Position numbers and translations under genes: made by a program
Part shown: in pieces, positions 45,033 through 57,805 of the stretch
Layout of the letters: each line of letters opens with the position of its first letter
Position numbering within the stretch: the stretch's first letter is position 1
Assembly (NCBI GenBank): GCA_009599575.1
Contig: VWND01000009.1
Span: 992,001 to 1,056,000, forward strand
DNA: 64,000 bases
Reading direction: 5' to 3'
Source of the DNA: Blumeriella jaapii
Lineage: Eukaryota > Ascomycota > Leotiomycetes > Helotiales > Drepanopezizaceae
The notes under the pieces: model-generated
Database searches by the model: none
What the model was told of the DNA's origin: nothing
Seen by the model: the letters and a program-made list of their open reading frames with translations, nothing else

Positions 45033-46782
45033 ATGCCTGCAGCTCTTTCTGGACCCGGCCAGCCTGGCAAGAGGAAACGAACCTCGTCAGAAAAACGACC
45101 TTCGAAACGAGCGCGATCCGAGAGCTCTGAGAGCAGCGAGGAGGAGGAAGAGGAAGATGGACAGGCGCATATTTTATTACTGGCTGAGGAAATCTTCGAG
45201 TCAAGAAAGAACTACAACAACATCACGAAGTTGATCCAGATACTGAAAGAGGATGGTGACGAAGCGGATAGCGCAGTTCTTGCAGCAGTTTCGCTATGTC
45301 GTGTTTTTACACGATTAATGGTGTCTGGGGACATGGCTTTGAAGAAGGGTGCAACCGAGAAGGATACTGTTGTAGTAAAGTGGCTAAAGGACAGGTACTT
45401 GGAGTACAAGTCTGGCCTGCTGTTGTTACTGGGAGAGGAGGGGGTCTCATCGACGGCACTGGATATCTGCATGCGATTATTGAAGACTGAGGGACAGTAC
45501 CTTCGCGGATTGGAATACAAATTTCCTACGGTGTTGTTGGCCGACATGGTGCGCGTCCTATTGAATCCAGAGAGCGATGACAGGACGAGGAAGGAATTCA
45601 GTGTGAAGTTCGTTGAGGAATATGACGATATCCGATTTTACACCTTGGAGGCTCTTGAGTAGGTTGGAAGATCCTGGTGGGAATTCCATTGCTAAAATCA
45701 TTACAGGAAAATCTTGAATGAAACTGATTCGCAAGGATTGTTTGATAACGCTGTCGAAATTCTTACTGCCATCGATTCAGTCCCGGAGTCAAAAGAAGAA
45801 CTAGAGGATTTCTACGTATCTGCGCCCTCCAAGACAACACACGCCCTGTATTCGCTCACTCAGCATAAGAAACGAGCGCAAGGAGCCTGGTTGGCTTTGA
45901 TGAACGTGGAGATGGACAAAGACCAGAGAAAATCAATCTTGGGGCTTATGGTCAAATCTATCGCACCGTGGTTCTTGAAGCCAGAGCTGCTGATGGATTT
46001 CTTGACCGACTCGTACAACTCGGGCGGATCTACATCCCTTCTCGCTCTGTCTGGGGTATTCTATCTTCTCCAGGAGAGAAATTTGGACTACCCTTCCTTC
46101 TATCGCAAATTGTACTCTCTGCTCGACTCGGAGATCCTTCACTCAAAACACCGGTCAAGGTTCTTTCGGCTCCTGGAGACCTTCCTCGCATCAACACATC
46201 TTCCAGCCGTTCTTGTCGCCAGTTTCGTCAAGCGACTTGCTCGTCTGGCGTTGAATGCTCCACCAGCAGCCATCGTGACCATCGTGCCTTGGCTGTACAA
46301 CATCTTGAAGAAGCATCCGATGTGTACTTTCATGATACACCGAGTAACGAGGACCGAAGAGGGGAGAGCGACTTTGAAACGTGAAGGGATGGATGATCCC
46401 TTTTTGATGGACGAGGACGACCCAATGGAGACGAATGCAATCGACAGCTGTCTGTGGGAGATCGTGATGCTTCAATCACATTACCATCCTAACGTTGCGA
46501 CTCTAGCGAAGATCGTCTCGGAACAGTTCACTAAGCAGTCTTACAACATGGAGGACTTTTTGGATCATTCTTATGGAAGCGTTCGTACCACCGGTCCGCA
46601 GAGAAAGCCACAGAACCCTCCAAACGCTAACAAACGTGCAGATGCTCGAGGCAGAGTACGTGAAGGATGTCAAGAAGACACCTGTCGTGGAGTTCGAGAT
46701 ACCCAAGAAGGTCTTCATGAAGGGGGATGCTTCGTCGAAGGTCCAGGACGGCTTGTTGGTGAATCTCTGGGACTTCAGTTAA
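45033..46782 (+). CDS. noc4: Ribosome biogenesis factor Noc4 (40S pathway)
   Basis: Exons 45033-45658, 45707-46580 and 46642-46782, 546 residues. Noc4, with Nop14, acts in the nucleolus in 40S subunit assembly and export. Residues 1-45 are basic then acidic (KRKRTSSEKRPSKRARSE, SSEEEEEEDG), typical of a nucleolar targeting tail. Helical repeats follow. The conserved CBF/Noc domain contains GGSTSLLALSGVFYLLQERN, YPSFYRKLYSLLDSEILHSK, HRSRFFRLLETFLASTHLPA, LYNILKKHPMCTFMIHR and HYHPNVATLAKI. Exon 3 gives LEAEYVKDVKKTPVVEFEIP. The second intron uses a GTTCGT donor, uncommon but the same type as in the HOOK gene. Confidence 0.92.
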
Positions 46783-47436
46783 TAGCAATTGAAAGCTCTC
46801 TTTGCCTTCTTGAGTGACCGTGATATGTCGTCGATGCTGTTGTTCCCTTCCACAAGACCATCATCGCTCCGAAGCCAGAGTTGGCCAAGAAGGCTCCATG
46901 TCGTTGCGTGTCGTACATTACCGTACTCCTCGCGCTCCACGCGCTCCACGCGCTCCCGATGCTGCACCCATCCACGTCTCGACCAACAGCAAGAAGCAAA
47001 ATCATTCACGGCACACAGCGCCCAAGCCGGAGATCTGGCGCGAGACCAGCACTGTTCAGGAGCTGAGATGAGGGCGAGGGCTGAGGTTGGTTGTTCGAGC
47101 GCCGGACAATTAAGCCTCAGCTTCTCCTAACGGCAAGGCTGCTCTCAGCCTTCCCGCTCCTCCTGTCAACTCGACGTTCTGTAAATACCAATGCGACTGC
47201 CCCTCAACACGACATGTTACCTACAGTACTGGACTGTAGCAACCACAAGCTGGCCAGGTTGCACGTCGATGCAACGAACAACAACAATCAAGCATCCAAG
47301 CATACCTACAAGACTGTACACACCTATTGCCAGTCCTCCTGATGGATGCTGGCAAGGCTACGACACTCCGCTCCTCTCTACCCCTCTGCCAGCAACGGCT
47401 TACTGCTGACGACCACGACCTGTGCACTCCGCCAAC
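46783..47436. other. Spacer between noc4 and the Sel1-repeat gene
   Basis: 3' UTR of noc4 and promoter/5' UTR of the next gene. A CGCTCCACGCGCTCCACG short repeat lies at 46932-46950. Nothing else is recognised. Confidence 0.45.
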
Positions 47437-49404
47437 ATGCCTATTCGCGACTTGCTGAGGAGGAAGGAAAAGGTGGAGAATCGCGGTGTGCAGTCTCGAG
47501 CCGTCGACCTCGAAGCACCGCCGCGCTTCACATTTGTGCGCTCCGATACCTTTACGCAGAAACAATCACCCCTCCGTCCTTGGAGTCGGACGCCCCATCT
47601 GCGCATGCTTCCTTCACCGACGGCCAGAACGAGTCCCGGACAAGCCGCCTATTCGGAGGTCGCTCGCGGAGCGCTTCCATCGTCTCGCAGGCCTCAGCCT
47701 CGTCCTCCAACACGAAGAGCCCGAATGCGAAGCGGCTCTCCCAGCGCCTACATTTGAGGAAGAGCGAGCAGACATCGGAGAGTGTGCCCGCCGATCTGCC
47801 GGAAATCAACGTGCCAGATGGCGACGAGGCTCGTGAGGCGCAGTGGGAGAAGCGGGCTACACTCCTGGCTCAGAAGAACGAGATATCAAGGAGCAGACCC
47901 ACTACGCCAATAGATGGCTCCACCGTCAATCTAGGCTCCTTCCAAGACTTGAGTATCGGCGGGGGCTCGCAGGGAGAGGCAGTGGTGGCCACCAAGCAGA
48001 CGGATGACAACATACAGGAGGCTATTCGTCTTCACGAGGGGGGCGACTTAAAGACGTCTACCCAGATGTTTGGACGCTTGGCCGATCCTAATGGGGAAAA
48101 CAATGCTTTGAGTCAGGTGCTGTACGGTCTCGCTCTACGGTATGTTCCGTTGGCCCACGTACAGGCCATCGTCGCCAATCCCACGGCTGAGATCACTGTG
48201 TATTGCAAGAAGTGGTTGATCAGGCTCTGTCGTCAAAGCAGTTCTGACATGGCGATCTTTAGGCACGGTTGGGGATGTACCCCAGACCCCACGGAGGCTG
48301 TCAAGTATCTCTCTGCGGCAGCATCGAATGCGGCGACCATTGAAGAGCTTGCGCTACAGGCGGGTATGAAGAAAGGGGGCGCCGCTAAAGGGGAACTGGT
48401 CCTCGCCATCTTCGAGCTCGCGAACTGTTTCCGTTATGGCTGGGGAGTTCAAATTGACAAGTTTGCAGCTAAGCAGGTGAGGTCAAAGCATTGGTCCGGA
48501 GGAAAGCCTTCAGACTGACACTTTGTCGGCTAGTATTACGAAACTGCTGCGAACCTGGGCGATACTGGTATGTGCTTCTCGCAAGTCTCGGCTTACAGGA
48601 CCGCACTGATGATGACGATAGATGCGATGAACGAGGTCGGCTGGTGTTATCTCGAAGGTTTTGGTTGCAAGAAAGACAAGGTATGTTTTCCAGATATCGC
48701 TTCCTCGGAGTGTTCCCCATTCTGCCTATGCACTATGGAGACCACCGTATACCTTGGTGCACTCGTATCCATTAAGAGCCACCAGCCTCGCCGTCCCAAG
48801 TGTGGCTTGCACCAAATGTGGATGGTGGCTCGCTGACTGCATTTGGGCAGCAATGGGGCTGTCTCTCTTTTCCCCTCGTTTCACAGCCAACCACTCAGAT
48901 TTCGTGAGGCTGACCTTTTCTCTGCAGTACGCATCAGCGAAGTATTACAGACTTGCGGAGGGCGGAGGCAACAAGACCTTGGGCAATTCCTGGTACGTCA
49001 AATCGACTCACCTTGTTAAAATCACCTCAACGCTATTGTTCTCGATCTGCGCATTTCTTTCAGCGCAGCCATACACGTCCTCATCGGGGCCAAAGTCATG
49101 CTGAGCCCTCATGTGCGTTGCCTGCAGCAGCCCTTCTAGGCCTGCAGCGCTGCGGCCGGCGTCATCCCATGCAGTTTCGTTGCAGATGGCATCTAGAACC
49201 AGTCCCGATAGGCCCAGTGGCCTCGGTCTCAACCCAACTTCTCACTCCAACGCCAAGCTAACAGATTCTCTCCTTCTTCTTCTTCTCCTCCTCCTCCTAC
49301 CAAGGCGCCGGCGTTGCGACTTGACATAGGTACGTTGGGCTAACGGAGAGACAAATAGGATCTGGAAAGAGAAGTACAATCCTGATTATGCGGGCAAGAA
49401 GTGA
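47437..49404 (+). CDS. Sel1-repeat protein (chitin synthase activator/Skt5-like), one-base frame break
   Basis: Exons 47437-48139, 48263-48476, 48534-48567, 48622-48680, 48928-48992 and 49359-49404, about 373 residues if one base is restored. The N-terminus opens MPIRDLLRRKEKVE. In exon 1 the frame must change at ~47563 (..FVRSDTFTQ to ETITPPSLESD), where one G is missing. Several Sel1-like repeats follow: ALSQVLYGLALR joined to HGWGCTPDPTEAVKYL, LAIFELANCFRYGWGVQIDK then YYETAANLGDTD, AMNEVGWCYLEGFGCKKDK then YASAKYYRLAEGG. The last tiny exon ends YNPDYAGKK. Sel1 proteins of this shape scaffold signalling or chitin-synthase partners. Introns 4 and 5 (247, 366 nt) are long for the region. Confidence 0.8.
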
Positions 49405-52400
49405 GATGCGTTCCTCCTTTCTTTTCTTTTGTGCGGGGTCTGCTACAATCGTGGGGTCGGCTTGGTGGCTCGGGACGTTGTAGGTTCGGCGCTTGACGGC
49501 GCGGCTCGTTCCAAGCACTGTGAGGCGTATGCCAGAGTGCTACGCTATGCCGAACTCACGATGATGGCCGAGGCGTGGGAGTCGGATCAGGCGAAGTGAG
49601 GGAGGCGGAGGAAAGGAGAGGCTGGGACTCTGAACTTGAGGACTTTACCTGTTCAGTCCCATCGTTACTGTACATACCTACACGCACGCACGCACGCACG
49701 CAATTCCTAAAAATCGATGATACCATTCCATTCTTATTTTTCAACCTTCCCTTATACCAGAGCCGAGGGAGGGAGGGAGGCCGAGACATGCCTTTTTCAC
49801 GTCGTCTCGCCTCGTGTTCGGGCGTCGACGACGCGACCCGCAGCTCAGTAGGATGTGGGTACATCCATCCCATTTACTGTACATACGACATCCATCACCT
49901 CACATCGCGACGTACATACAGTACAGTATCTATTGCACCTCTTAGGTACGTACGTACGTATGTACGTACCTATGTATGTAGATATACACGTAGGTACATA
50001 CACACAGTACATACAAACATACCTACCTACATACAGTACCATACCATACCATACCATACCTGTACCTACAATACAATACGATACCATACCCCAGATCTGC
50101 AAACCCACCCAATGACGCTCCTACCAATCCGGGCCCCTTTCTTCCTTTTCTTTTTTTTTTTTTTTTTCTTTCTTTTCTACAGTACAGTACATACATACCT
50201 ACCTACCTAGGTACTGTACTGTACTGTACTGTACATACTGTGTACATACGGCGTACGGCGTACAGTAGGCCAATCCCCAGTCTCCGTCCGGTCTCCCGGT
50301 TCTGGGACGTGGTGATGGCGTGGGACATGGGGCGTGGGACGGATTCACAACCGCATCTTCTGCATCGCATCTGCATCAACATGCGTGTCTGCTAGCGTGG
50401 CGTGTGGAATGGGAGGAAGAGGAAGAAAGAGAGAATGGAAGAAAGAAAGAATGGGAAAAGGAACTTGGATCCAGAGGGGAGAGGGGAGAGGGGATCTTCT
50501 TCTAGCTAGCTATGTCTGTATGTATGTATGTATGTAGAGACCTAATGTATGTACTGTGTGTACTGTATGTACTGTATGTACTTTCTGAATGTACTGTATG
50601 TACTGTATGTATGTACTGTGTTATGTGTGTGTGTGTACATACTCTACTGTACACTACCTACTCTACTGTATGTGTATGTACCTACTCTACTGTATGTACC
50701 TGCTCTCGTCACAGCAGGAGGGAGGTTTTCGGCCTTTTTTTTTCTTTTTTTCTTTCCTTCTTTTTTTCTTTCTTTCTTTCCTTCCTTCTTTCTTCCGATG
50801 TTCCGAGGTTCCGAGGTTCCGAGACTCCGAGACTCTGACTGAGATAGGACCGAGACTGAGACTGAGATGAGACTGAGATAAGACTGAGATGAGACTGATG
50901 GGGATAAGACCGAACCGGATGAGACTCTGATTGAGGGAGGTGAGACATTTGGTTTACGGAGAGCGGTGTATGTAGTGTATGTATGTATGTACTGTACGGT
51001 ACTATACATGGATGGTTCTCCCGTGGTGGACAGTGTGTTGATAATCCTCCGTATGTGCGTATTTATGTATGTATATGCGTATACGCATACATGCGTATGT
51101 ATATATATATATCTACGCGTAGATAAATATACCCATAAGCATATGCGCGCGATATGCATATGTCAAATATATACCTACTTACCTATATATGTAGACATGG
51201 AAGTAAGTACAGTAGTAGTAGTCTTGTTTATGGGAGAAACAGAACCGAAACAGAGAGAGGAAGCTCAAACGACGAAACACACAAACAAGCGAGACCCGGA
51301 AAAAGCGAGACCCAGTAAAAGGGCAGGTGGCTGGCTGGGTGCGAGCCAGTCAGCGTCAGCCAACAAGCGAGCAAGCAAGCAGGTATACCGATCGAGGGAA
51401 AGTGAGGAGAAGGGTGGGTGAGTTTGTGGGTTAGTGCAACGTTTGGATGTGGTGTGGGGACGTGGGACTTCGGCCTGGGGTTTGTGGGTAGGTGGGTGAG
51501 AGGGAGGGAGGAAGGTTGGTGAGGAGGTTGGTTGGTGAGGTTGGTATGTACATAGGTAGGTAGATAGGTTGATCAATTGATTAGCAGGTTAGGCTGGTTA
51601 GTGTTCGTGGCGGGTTGAACACATGTTAGGTGAGAAGCATGTGAATAAGTAAAGAGAAGGGAGTATGTTACAGTATAAGCAAGTAAATTAAAAGTGAGTA
51701 GATAGTAAGCGAGCAAATTATAAGCTAGTAGATAATAAGTAGATAATAAACAAGTTATACGCAAATTATACGCAAGTTATAGGCAAGATATACGCAAGTT
51801 ATACGCAAGTTATACGCAAGTTATACGCAAGTTATAAGCGAGTAAAGACAAAGCGAGTAAAGACAAAGCGAGTAGATAATAAACAACTAAATTATAAACT
51901 AGTAGATGATACACTAGTAGACATTAAACCAGTTATGAGCAAGTTATAGGCAAGTTATAAGCAAGCAAAATAATAAGCTTGCTTGTAAAAAAGTAAGTAA
52001 AACAAGCAGGAAAGAAGAGATGCCCGGTATGAAATAAATTCAACTCAACCGTCTTCACTGTAACAATACATACCCACGATAACGACTACTGGATTAGCAG
52101 GCTTCCCTTATCCAACCATTCATCCATTTATTGCTGTAAACCTATGTGATCGATTCACTAATTACATGCCAGCCCGTGCCCTCCGAAAAGCCCTTCTCCT
52201 CCCCCGCGCTTCCATGTACATACAGATTGCGGCGCGTCCACGAGAAGGAAATTCATGCATCATCGGCGGCGGCAGTGAGATCGCGGGATGGTTGGGACCG
52301 AATTAAAAGGTAAAGACGAAGAGGGAAAGAAACGTGACCGCGATGGTGATCGTCATGATCCCGCTAGAACACAAGACTCCGCCCACTCCTGGCTCCCCCT

Positions 52401-53217
52401 CCATCCATCCACTCCCTCTCCGGCCACGATGGAGATGGCGAAATTAAGGAATCAAAGAAAGGCGTCGTCTGGACGAGAGCTGGTGCTCCGGTTCGTGAGA
52501 ATCGTGCCACGCGTGTAAAGTCAAAGAAGGATGTGCGCGCGTTGTAGAGGTATCTTCGGATTTGGAATGGTTCATGAGGTCGTAACGTTTCGAAAGGTAG
52601 GAAGGTACGCAGAATCTGATGACGAGATGAGATGATGAGGCCCGCGGCGCGGGATCGATGGGATGATGGCATGACGCCAGAGGAGTCCACCGTCGGAGCC
52701 GAGGCCGTGGAGGCCGTGTGCTCCTTCGCCTCCCGGGTCGTGCCAGATGAGAAAAAAAGCGCCCGCCCCGAAGAAAAGCAGAACCCAGACGCAACACTAA
52801 AGACGAGTGCCGCCCGGGACCGTCCCCGAGCCTCCCAACACCCTAGAGAAGGAAAAGACGTCCAGATCCAATTTACACATGTCCAAACGGTCCTGTTGTT
52901 GGTGTGTGTTGCTGCGAGCCGCGATGCACGCCAGTGCGTGGGCTCGATCCATGCCACTCCAATCGGCCAAGGGAGCTCTGTTGGGGAGATGCCTTCTACC
53001 ACGGGGTTCCGTCCCCATCTCCACGCAGGAAGAAAACGCCGGGCGGGTCGGCCCGTCGGTCCGTCGCGAAGCCAGGACGATGCCGCGATGAGCGCGTGCA
53101 AGGAAAGAAGGAGAGCGCCAAGCAGGAAATCACAACGCGGACGCGTCGCGGGCGGCGGACCGGACACACCCAGCCGGGCCGGGGCGTGGGGGGGGGGGTC
53201 GCGAGACGCGCGGCCGT
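49405..53217. other. 3.8-kb gene-poor spacer with simple repeats
   Basis: No gene. Notable contents: ACGC repeats at 49681-49700, GTAC/CCTA words at 49915-50045 and 50177-50240, a poly-T tract at 50150-50170, TGTATG-rich DNA at 50515-50700, TTTCTTTC and GAGACTGAGAT repeats at 50740-50930, a palindromic TA/CGTATACG stretch at 51050-51180, and the 11-bp array at 51751-51838. The right end is 3' flank of the bZIP gene. Confidence 0.5.
51751..51838. repeat. 11-bp tandem repeat (CAAGTTATACG)n
   Basis: About eight units, with single-base variants (CAAATTATACG, CAAGTTATAGG, CAAGATATACG), followed by two copies of GCGAGTAAAGACAAA (51837-51866). Divergent copies of AGTAGATAATAA-like sequence flank both sides. 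Confidence 0.85.
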
Positions 53218-55032
53218 TCAGCCGACGGGGGCGCCGTCCGCCGCATCCCGCGTCGGGGCATGGCAGTCCGAGACCATCTTGGCGAAGTTGCGGACGACCT
53301 CGGTGGGGACCTGGTCCCAGAGCAGCGACCGCGTGTAGACCTCGGCCGCCGAGTGGGGGCGGTTGAGCCGCATGGCGGCGAGCGTCTCGCCGAGATTGCG
53401 GCGGCCCTGCGAGGTGGCGGGGGGCGGGGCGGTGTGGAGGAAGTCGTGGTTCGTGAGGCCGTTGTACTGGGCGGCCGAGAGGGAAAACAGCTGCTCCTTG
53501 TGCTGCTCGTCGGTGGCGTGGGTGAGGCGGTGGGCGAGGTCGCCCAGGGGGGAGGGCGCGACGCCGTGCATGTCGCTGCCCCCCAGCGCGGGCCCCGACG
53601 GCGCCGGGGCCCAGGCGGACCCGGACGGGCGCGGGGCGGGGGCGTCCCCGGCGGCGGGGGCGGCGGCGGCGGGGACGCCGGCCTCCTTGAAGATGTCCGC
53701 GAGGAGGGCCGACGAGGCGGCCTGGACGTCGTCCGACATGGGGGGGAGGGTCGGCGAGGCGCCTTGCGAGGCGACAAAGGCGCCGACGAGGAGGAGCATC
53801 AGCAGGAGGCCCTGGGCGGCCGGCTTCTCGGGCTCGCTCAGGAGCGCGGGCTCGCGCTTCGGGGGGCCCGCGCCCCGCTCGACCTTGACCTCGGGCTCGG
53901 GCGCGAAGTCGTCGAGGAAGGAGATGTGGTCCCAGGCGCCATCCATCGTCAGGCTGTCGATGTCGGCGTAGTCGGCGGCGAAGGCGGCGGGCGCGGCGGG
54001 CGCCATGGCGGCCATGGGCGGCGGCGGCGGCGGCGGCGCTCTCCAGGCGCTGGATGTGCTCGGTCAGGACGCCGACCTTCTTGCGCAGGTCGCCCGTCTC
54101 GATGGTGTAGGTCCGCACGATCTCCTCCTTCTCCTGCTGCATGGCCTGGATGTACTGCTCGTACTGCTGCTCCTTGCGGGCCCACTCGTCGAGCGCGATG
54201 TTGGCCTGGGACAGGTCCTCCTCGAGATCGGCGATCTGGTTCGTGAAGAACTTCTTCTCGTCCTCCAGGCGCTCGGTGTGCTGCTTCTTGCGCTGGCGGG
54301 AGTCCAGCCTACACGCCCCCCCCCCATCCGTTAGCGGGTCGGTCCTGTTCTCGTCGGCGCGGCGCGGCGCGGCCAGCGCGGGAGGGGGGGGGACACGTAC
54401 GCTGCCTGCCGATTCCGCAACAGCCGCTTCTGCTGCTTCAGCTCCTTGATCTCCTGCTCGTCGTGGGACTGGGCGATCAGCTGGTCGATGTTGGTGAGGT
54501 TGCGCTCGGCCGGGATGTCGAAGCGGGCGTTCTTCTTGCGGATGCCGTCGCCGCGCCGCGACAGGTCGGGATGCGACCGCAGCGTCGGGCTGTGGGGACG
54601 CATCCGCTTGGGCATCGCGCGGGGGTCCCGGGCGTCGGCGCCGGCCCAGTCGTGGTGCGGCGAGGGCGGGATGGAGCTGCTGCCGTGCGGGTGGGTGGTG
54701 GTGCTGGCGCCGCTGCTGGTCGTCGTGGTCGTGGTGCTGCGGCTGCTGCCGCCGGACGCGAAGATGGGCAGCTGCTGGCTGCCGGCGGCGCTGGTGAAGG
54801 GCGTCTGCATCGGCCGGGGAAAGACGGGCAGGTCGAAGTCCGGGGGCAGGCCCTCGTGGCCGGGCATGGGCGTGCTGAAGCCGGCGGCGTGGCCCAGGGC
54901 CCAGGCGTGCGTCGGGGGGCCATAGGATGGCTGCGCGTCGACGCGCTGCATGAAGGGGTTGTTGTTCTGCTCGACGAAGGGGTTGTTGGATCCCATGGGC
55001 GGCGGTGGTGGGGGTTGTGGTTGTTGCTGTTG

Positions 55033-55066
<34 letters not shown>

Positions 55067-55329
55067 GGCGGCGGCGGCGGCGGCTGCATGTCGATGTGAT
55101 GCCACTCGTCGGTCTTCGGCGAGAACAGGGCGGACGCGACGGCGAAGGAATCGCGCCGGCTGCCGTCGATGGGCGGCGACATCTCCAGGCCGGAGTCGAG
55201 GGCGCTCTGGTCGAGAATGTGGTCGTCCAAGATGATGCTGCCCTCGTCGTCCTCGAAGTAGTTCTGGGGGTGGGTATCGAGGCTCAGCGCCGAGGGGCGG
55301 TAGAAGGTGTGCATGGGAAAGGCCGCCAT
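53218..55329 (-). CDS. meaB: bZIP transcription factor, MeaB-like (frame break in a GCC tract)
   Basis: Exons 54401-55329 and 53218-54308 (92-nt intron), about 673 residues allowing for one base. MeaB is a nitrogen-metabolite regulator of filamentous ascomycetes. The N-terminus has HTFYRPSALSLDTHPQNYFE and a run of ~15 Gln flanked by Pro repeats. The bZIP spans the intron: KELKQQKRLLRNRQAA, then LDSRQRKKQHTERLEDEKKF and a leucine-zipper/coil region (EEDLSQANIALDEWARKEQQ, VRTYTIETGDLRKKVGVLTE). Downstream come DIDSLTMDGAWDHISFLDDF, the hydrophobic LLLMLLLVGAFVASQG and a C-terminal region with NLGETLAAMRLNRPH. The two halves of exon 2 are in different frames, the break falling in a (GCC)7-like tract near 54005-54035. 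No GT donor allows an intron there. The identification as MeaB is from remembered motif order. Confidence 0.85.
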
Positions 55330-55337
55330 GGCTGGTG

Positions 55338-55440
55338 GTGGGGGGGGGGGGGGGGGTGATGGTGGTGATGGTGGTGGTGGTGGTGGTGATGGTGGTGGTG
55401 TTGATGATGTTGATGGTGATGATGGTTGTGGTGGTGGTCG
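55338..55440. repeat. Poly-G run followed by GGTGAT/GGT microsatellite
   Basis: A run of about 17 G (55340-55356), then (GGTGAT/GGT) repeats. It begins about 10 bases upstream of the meaB start codon, so it is in or next to its 5' UTR. Confidence 0.85.
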
Positions 55441-56792
55441 AGGAAGAAAAAAGCAGAAGAGGAAGAAGAGGTGGAAGCGGTGCGAAGTGCAGGGCGTCGC
55501 AGTCGTTGCTGCTGCTGCTGTCGTGTGGTGTCGTGCGGTGTCGTGTAATACTGCAATATGTCGGTCGTGGGTGGTGGGTGGTGGGTGGTGTGGCGGTGAA
55601 GCGACGCGAGGCTGAGGGAGAGGGTGAGGTGAGGTGAGGTGAGTTGAGGTGAGTTGACGGTGAGTTGACGATAACGGTAACGGTGATGTCCTGGCCGTCG
55701 AAGTCTTGCAGTCTCGTATGTAGGACGTGAGTACTCCCGTACAGACAGACAGTCAGTACACACAGTCAGTCACTCAGTACACACTCAGTACTCTCTCAGA
55801 CAGACAGACAGACAGACCGACCGACGAACCCACCGACCCACCGACAGCGCGACCGCCCGAGTAGTTATACTGTACTGCACCGTCGCCCTCACGACGGGGG
55901 CTGGCTGGTGCGACGGTCCGGACTCACGCTGACCATCCAGTCCAGTCCAGTCCAGTCCAGTCGGGCGCACAGCACTACACACAGTCCAGTCCACACGCTG
56001 CTGGATTGACTTCCGCACCCTCAGCACCGCGATCCCGTACGTACAGTACTGTACCGTACAGTAAGGTAAGTACAGCACCCTCCCCAGTCAGTACGAGTTA
56101 GTGCCCGTGATAATGCCCGGGGCCCAGGGCCAGGTGCCAGGTGCCAGGGGGGGCGTAAATACAGTGAGTGCACAGTGCACAGAACGTCGGGGGAGGGGTG
56201 GAGGGGGGGGGGGGAGGGGGGAGGGGATGGGGATGGGGGGGGGGGGGGAGTGCGCTTGGCTGAGGGCTACGGGATCTATGGGATGGGACAGGACAGGACA
56301 GCATCTACTGCACAATACAATACACACAATCCACACATACAAAACACCATCCAGACCAAACACGCACAACACGCAAAACAAACAATCCAGACCATCCACG
56401 CATCTACACGCTACTCCACACTAAACTCTCTACACGCACTCACTCACTCACTCACCACACCCGCGAGCGGCTCAGTGCCTCGCGGCCCAGTCCCGAGCCG
56501 TATCCGGTTAGGCCGTGAGTCGTGGGTGAGTGAGTGAGTGAGTGAGTGAGTGCGTGCCTGATGTGCGGGATGAGTTTCTTTCTGCTCTGCTCTGCTCTAC
56601 GACACGACACGGCACCACCGCACATCTCCCAACGGGGCAAGCACGCAGGCCGCGATGGGATGGCTGGATGGACCGCCGGGATCGCCCTCCCCGCCGAAAG
56701 CATTCACGTCTGCGGTCCGGTACGGGAGAACGCGACGACGTCGGAGGGAGCGAGGTCGTCGCATCCATCATCGTACAGTATCTTGGGGACTG

Positions 56793-56890
56793 ACACTTAC
56801 TCATTCACACACTCACTCACTCACTCACTCACGCACTCACTCACTCACGCACTCACGCACTCACTCACTCACTCACGCACTCACTCATTC

Positions 56891-56922
<32 letters not shown>
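56793..56922. repeat. (CACT CACT)n array ending in a 31-C run
   Basis: CACTCACTCACG repeats occupy 56793-56891 and are followed directly by 31 C at 56892-56922. On the other strand this is a G run that could form a G-quadruplex. Confidence 0.85.
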
Positions 56923-56926
<4 letters not shown>

Positions 56927-57756
56927 CAACAGCATCCCCAGGTTGGGCAGCGATGGACTCTTCCACGCGGCCGCGACACTGACGGACCGTCGTCACGCCC
57001 GCTCCGCGTGCATGACAAGCGGCCGGGCCCGTGACGCCCGGTTTGGCCACGCGCGCGCAGGAAGCCTTCGATCGAGTGATTGGGCCTCGTCGAGCCCCTC
57101 CCCGCCGCCCCATCACAGGTGTGCGGTGCGGTGCAGCCCAGGACGGGACCGTCCCGCCACCGCCCCGTCCCCGACCGTACATACCGTGAGGGCGCCGAGA
57201 GAAGAAGAAAGCCTGGCTGCGCAACAGGTGCGGGAAACCGAAGCCGCGTTAATGTGTTTGAGAGCCGTGGCGCGTCGGCGAGGGAGAGACACGCAAACGC
57301 GGGCCCATGGGGCGGGCCAAAGTAAACACGCGCCCTTCGCTTCGCTTCGCTTCGCGCTGCAGCTCGCTTCGAGCCCAGCCAAGAGAGGGCAGAGAGGGCA
57401 GAGAGGGCGGAGAGGGCGGAGAGGGCAGAGACCGCAGAGAGGGCCTCGTCCACCGTTCCGCGTCCTGGAGAGCGGCGGTACGGTATGTGTGTATAGTATG
57501 TACGATACTCACCTTACGGCACGGAGAGTGAGACGATGGAATCGTGAGCCTTGCCCGCCCCTTCGCCCTCGGCTCTTCGCTTGGGCAGACATGGGCCGTC
57601 AGGCCGCGCCTCACCCAAGAACACCGTGCCGTGATGAGCGAAGAAGAGAAGAAGAAGAAGAGGAGGAATTCCCCCATTCGAAAGGAGTTGCAGGCATCGA
57701 TCGCCTCTTCTCACCATACAACGCAAATGCCGCGAGGGCAGGCGTGCCACCGGGCA

Positions 57757-57805
57757 GCCCAAACCCAAACCCAAACCCCAGCCCAAGCCCAAGCCCAAGC
57801 CCGTC
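57757..57805. repeat. CCCAAA/CCCAAG hexamer array
   Basis: Three CCCAAA units then four CCCAAG units with one CCCCAG between. It resembles, but does not match, the fungal telomere unit CCCTAA, and lies internally. Confidence 0.8.

Noticed and set aside
52364..55105. 913-residue minus-strand open frame over the bZIP gene
   Set aside because: It runs through the true bZIP coding in the wrong frame over GC-rich DNA. The MeaB exons and motifs explain the locus better.
57757..57805. CCCAAA array as an internal telomere
   Set aside because: The unit differs from CCCTAA and the array is short and interstitial.
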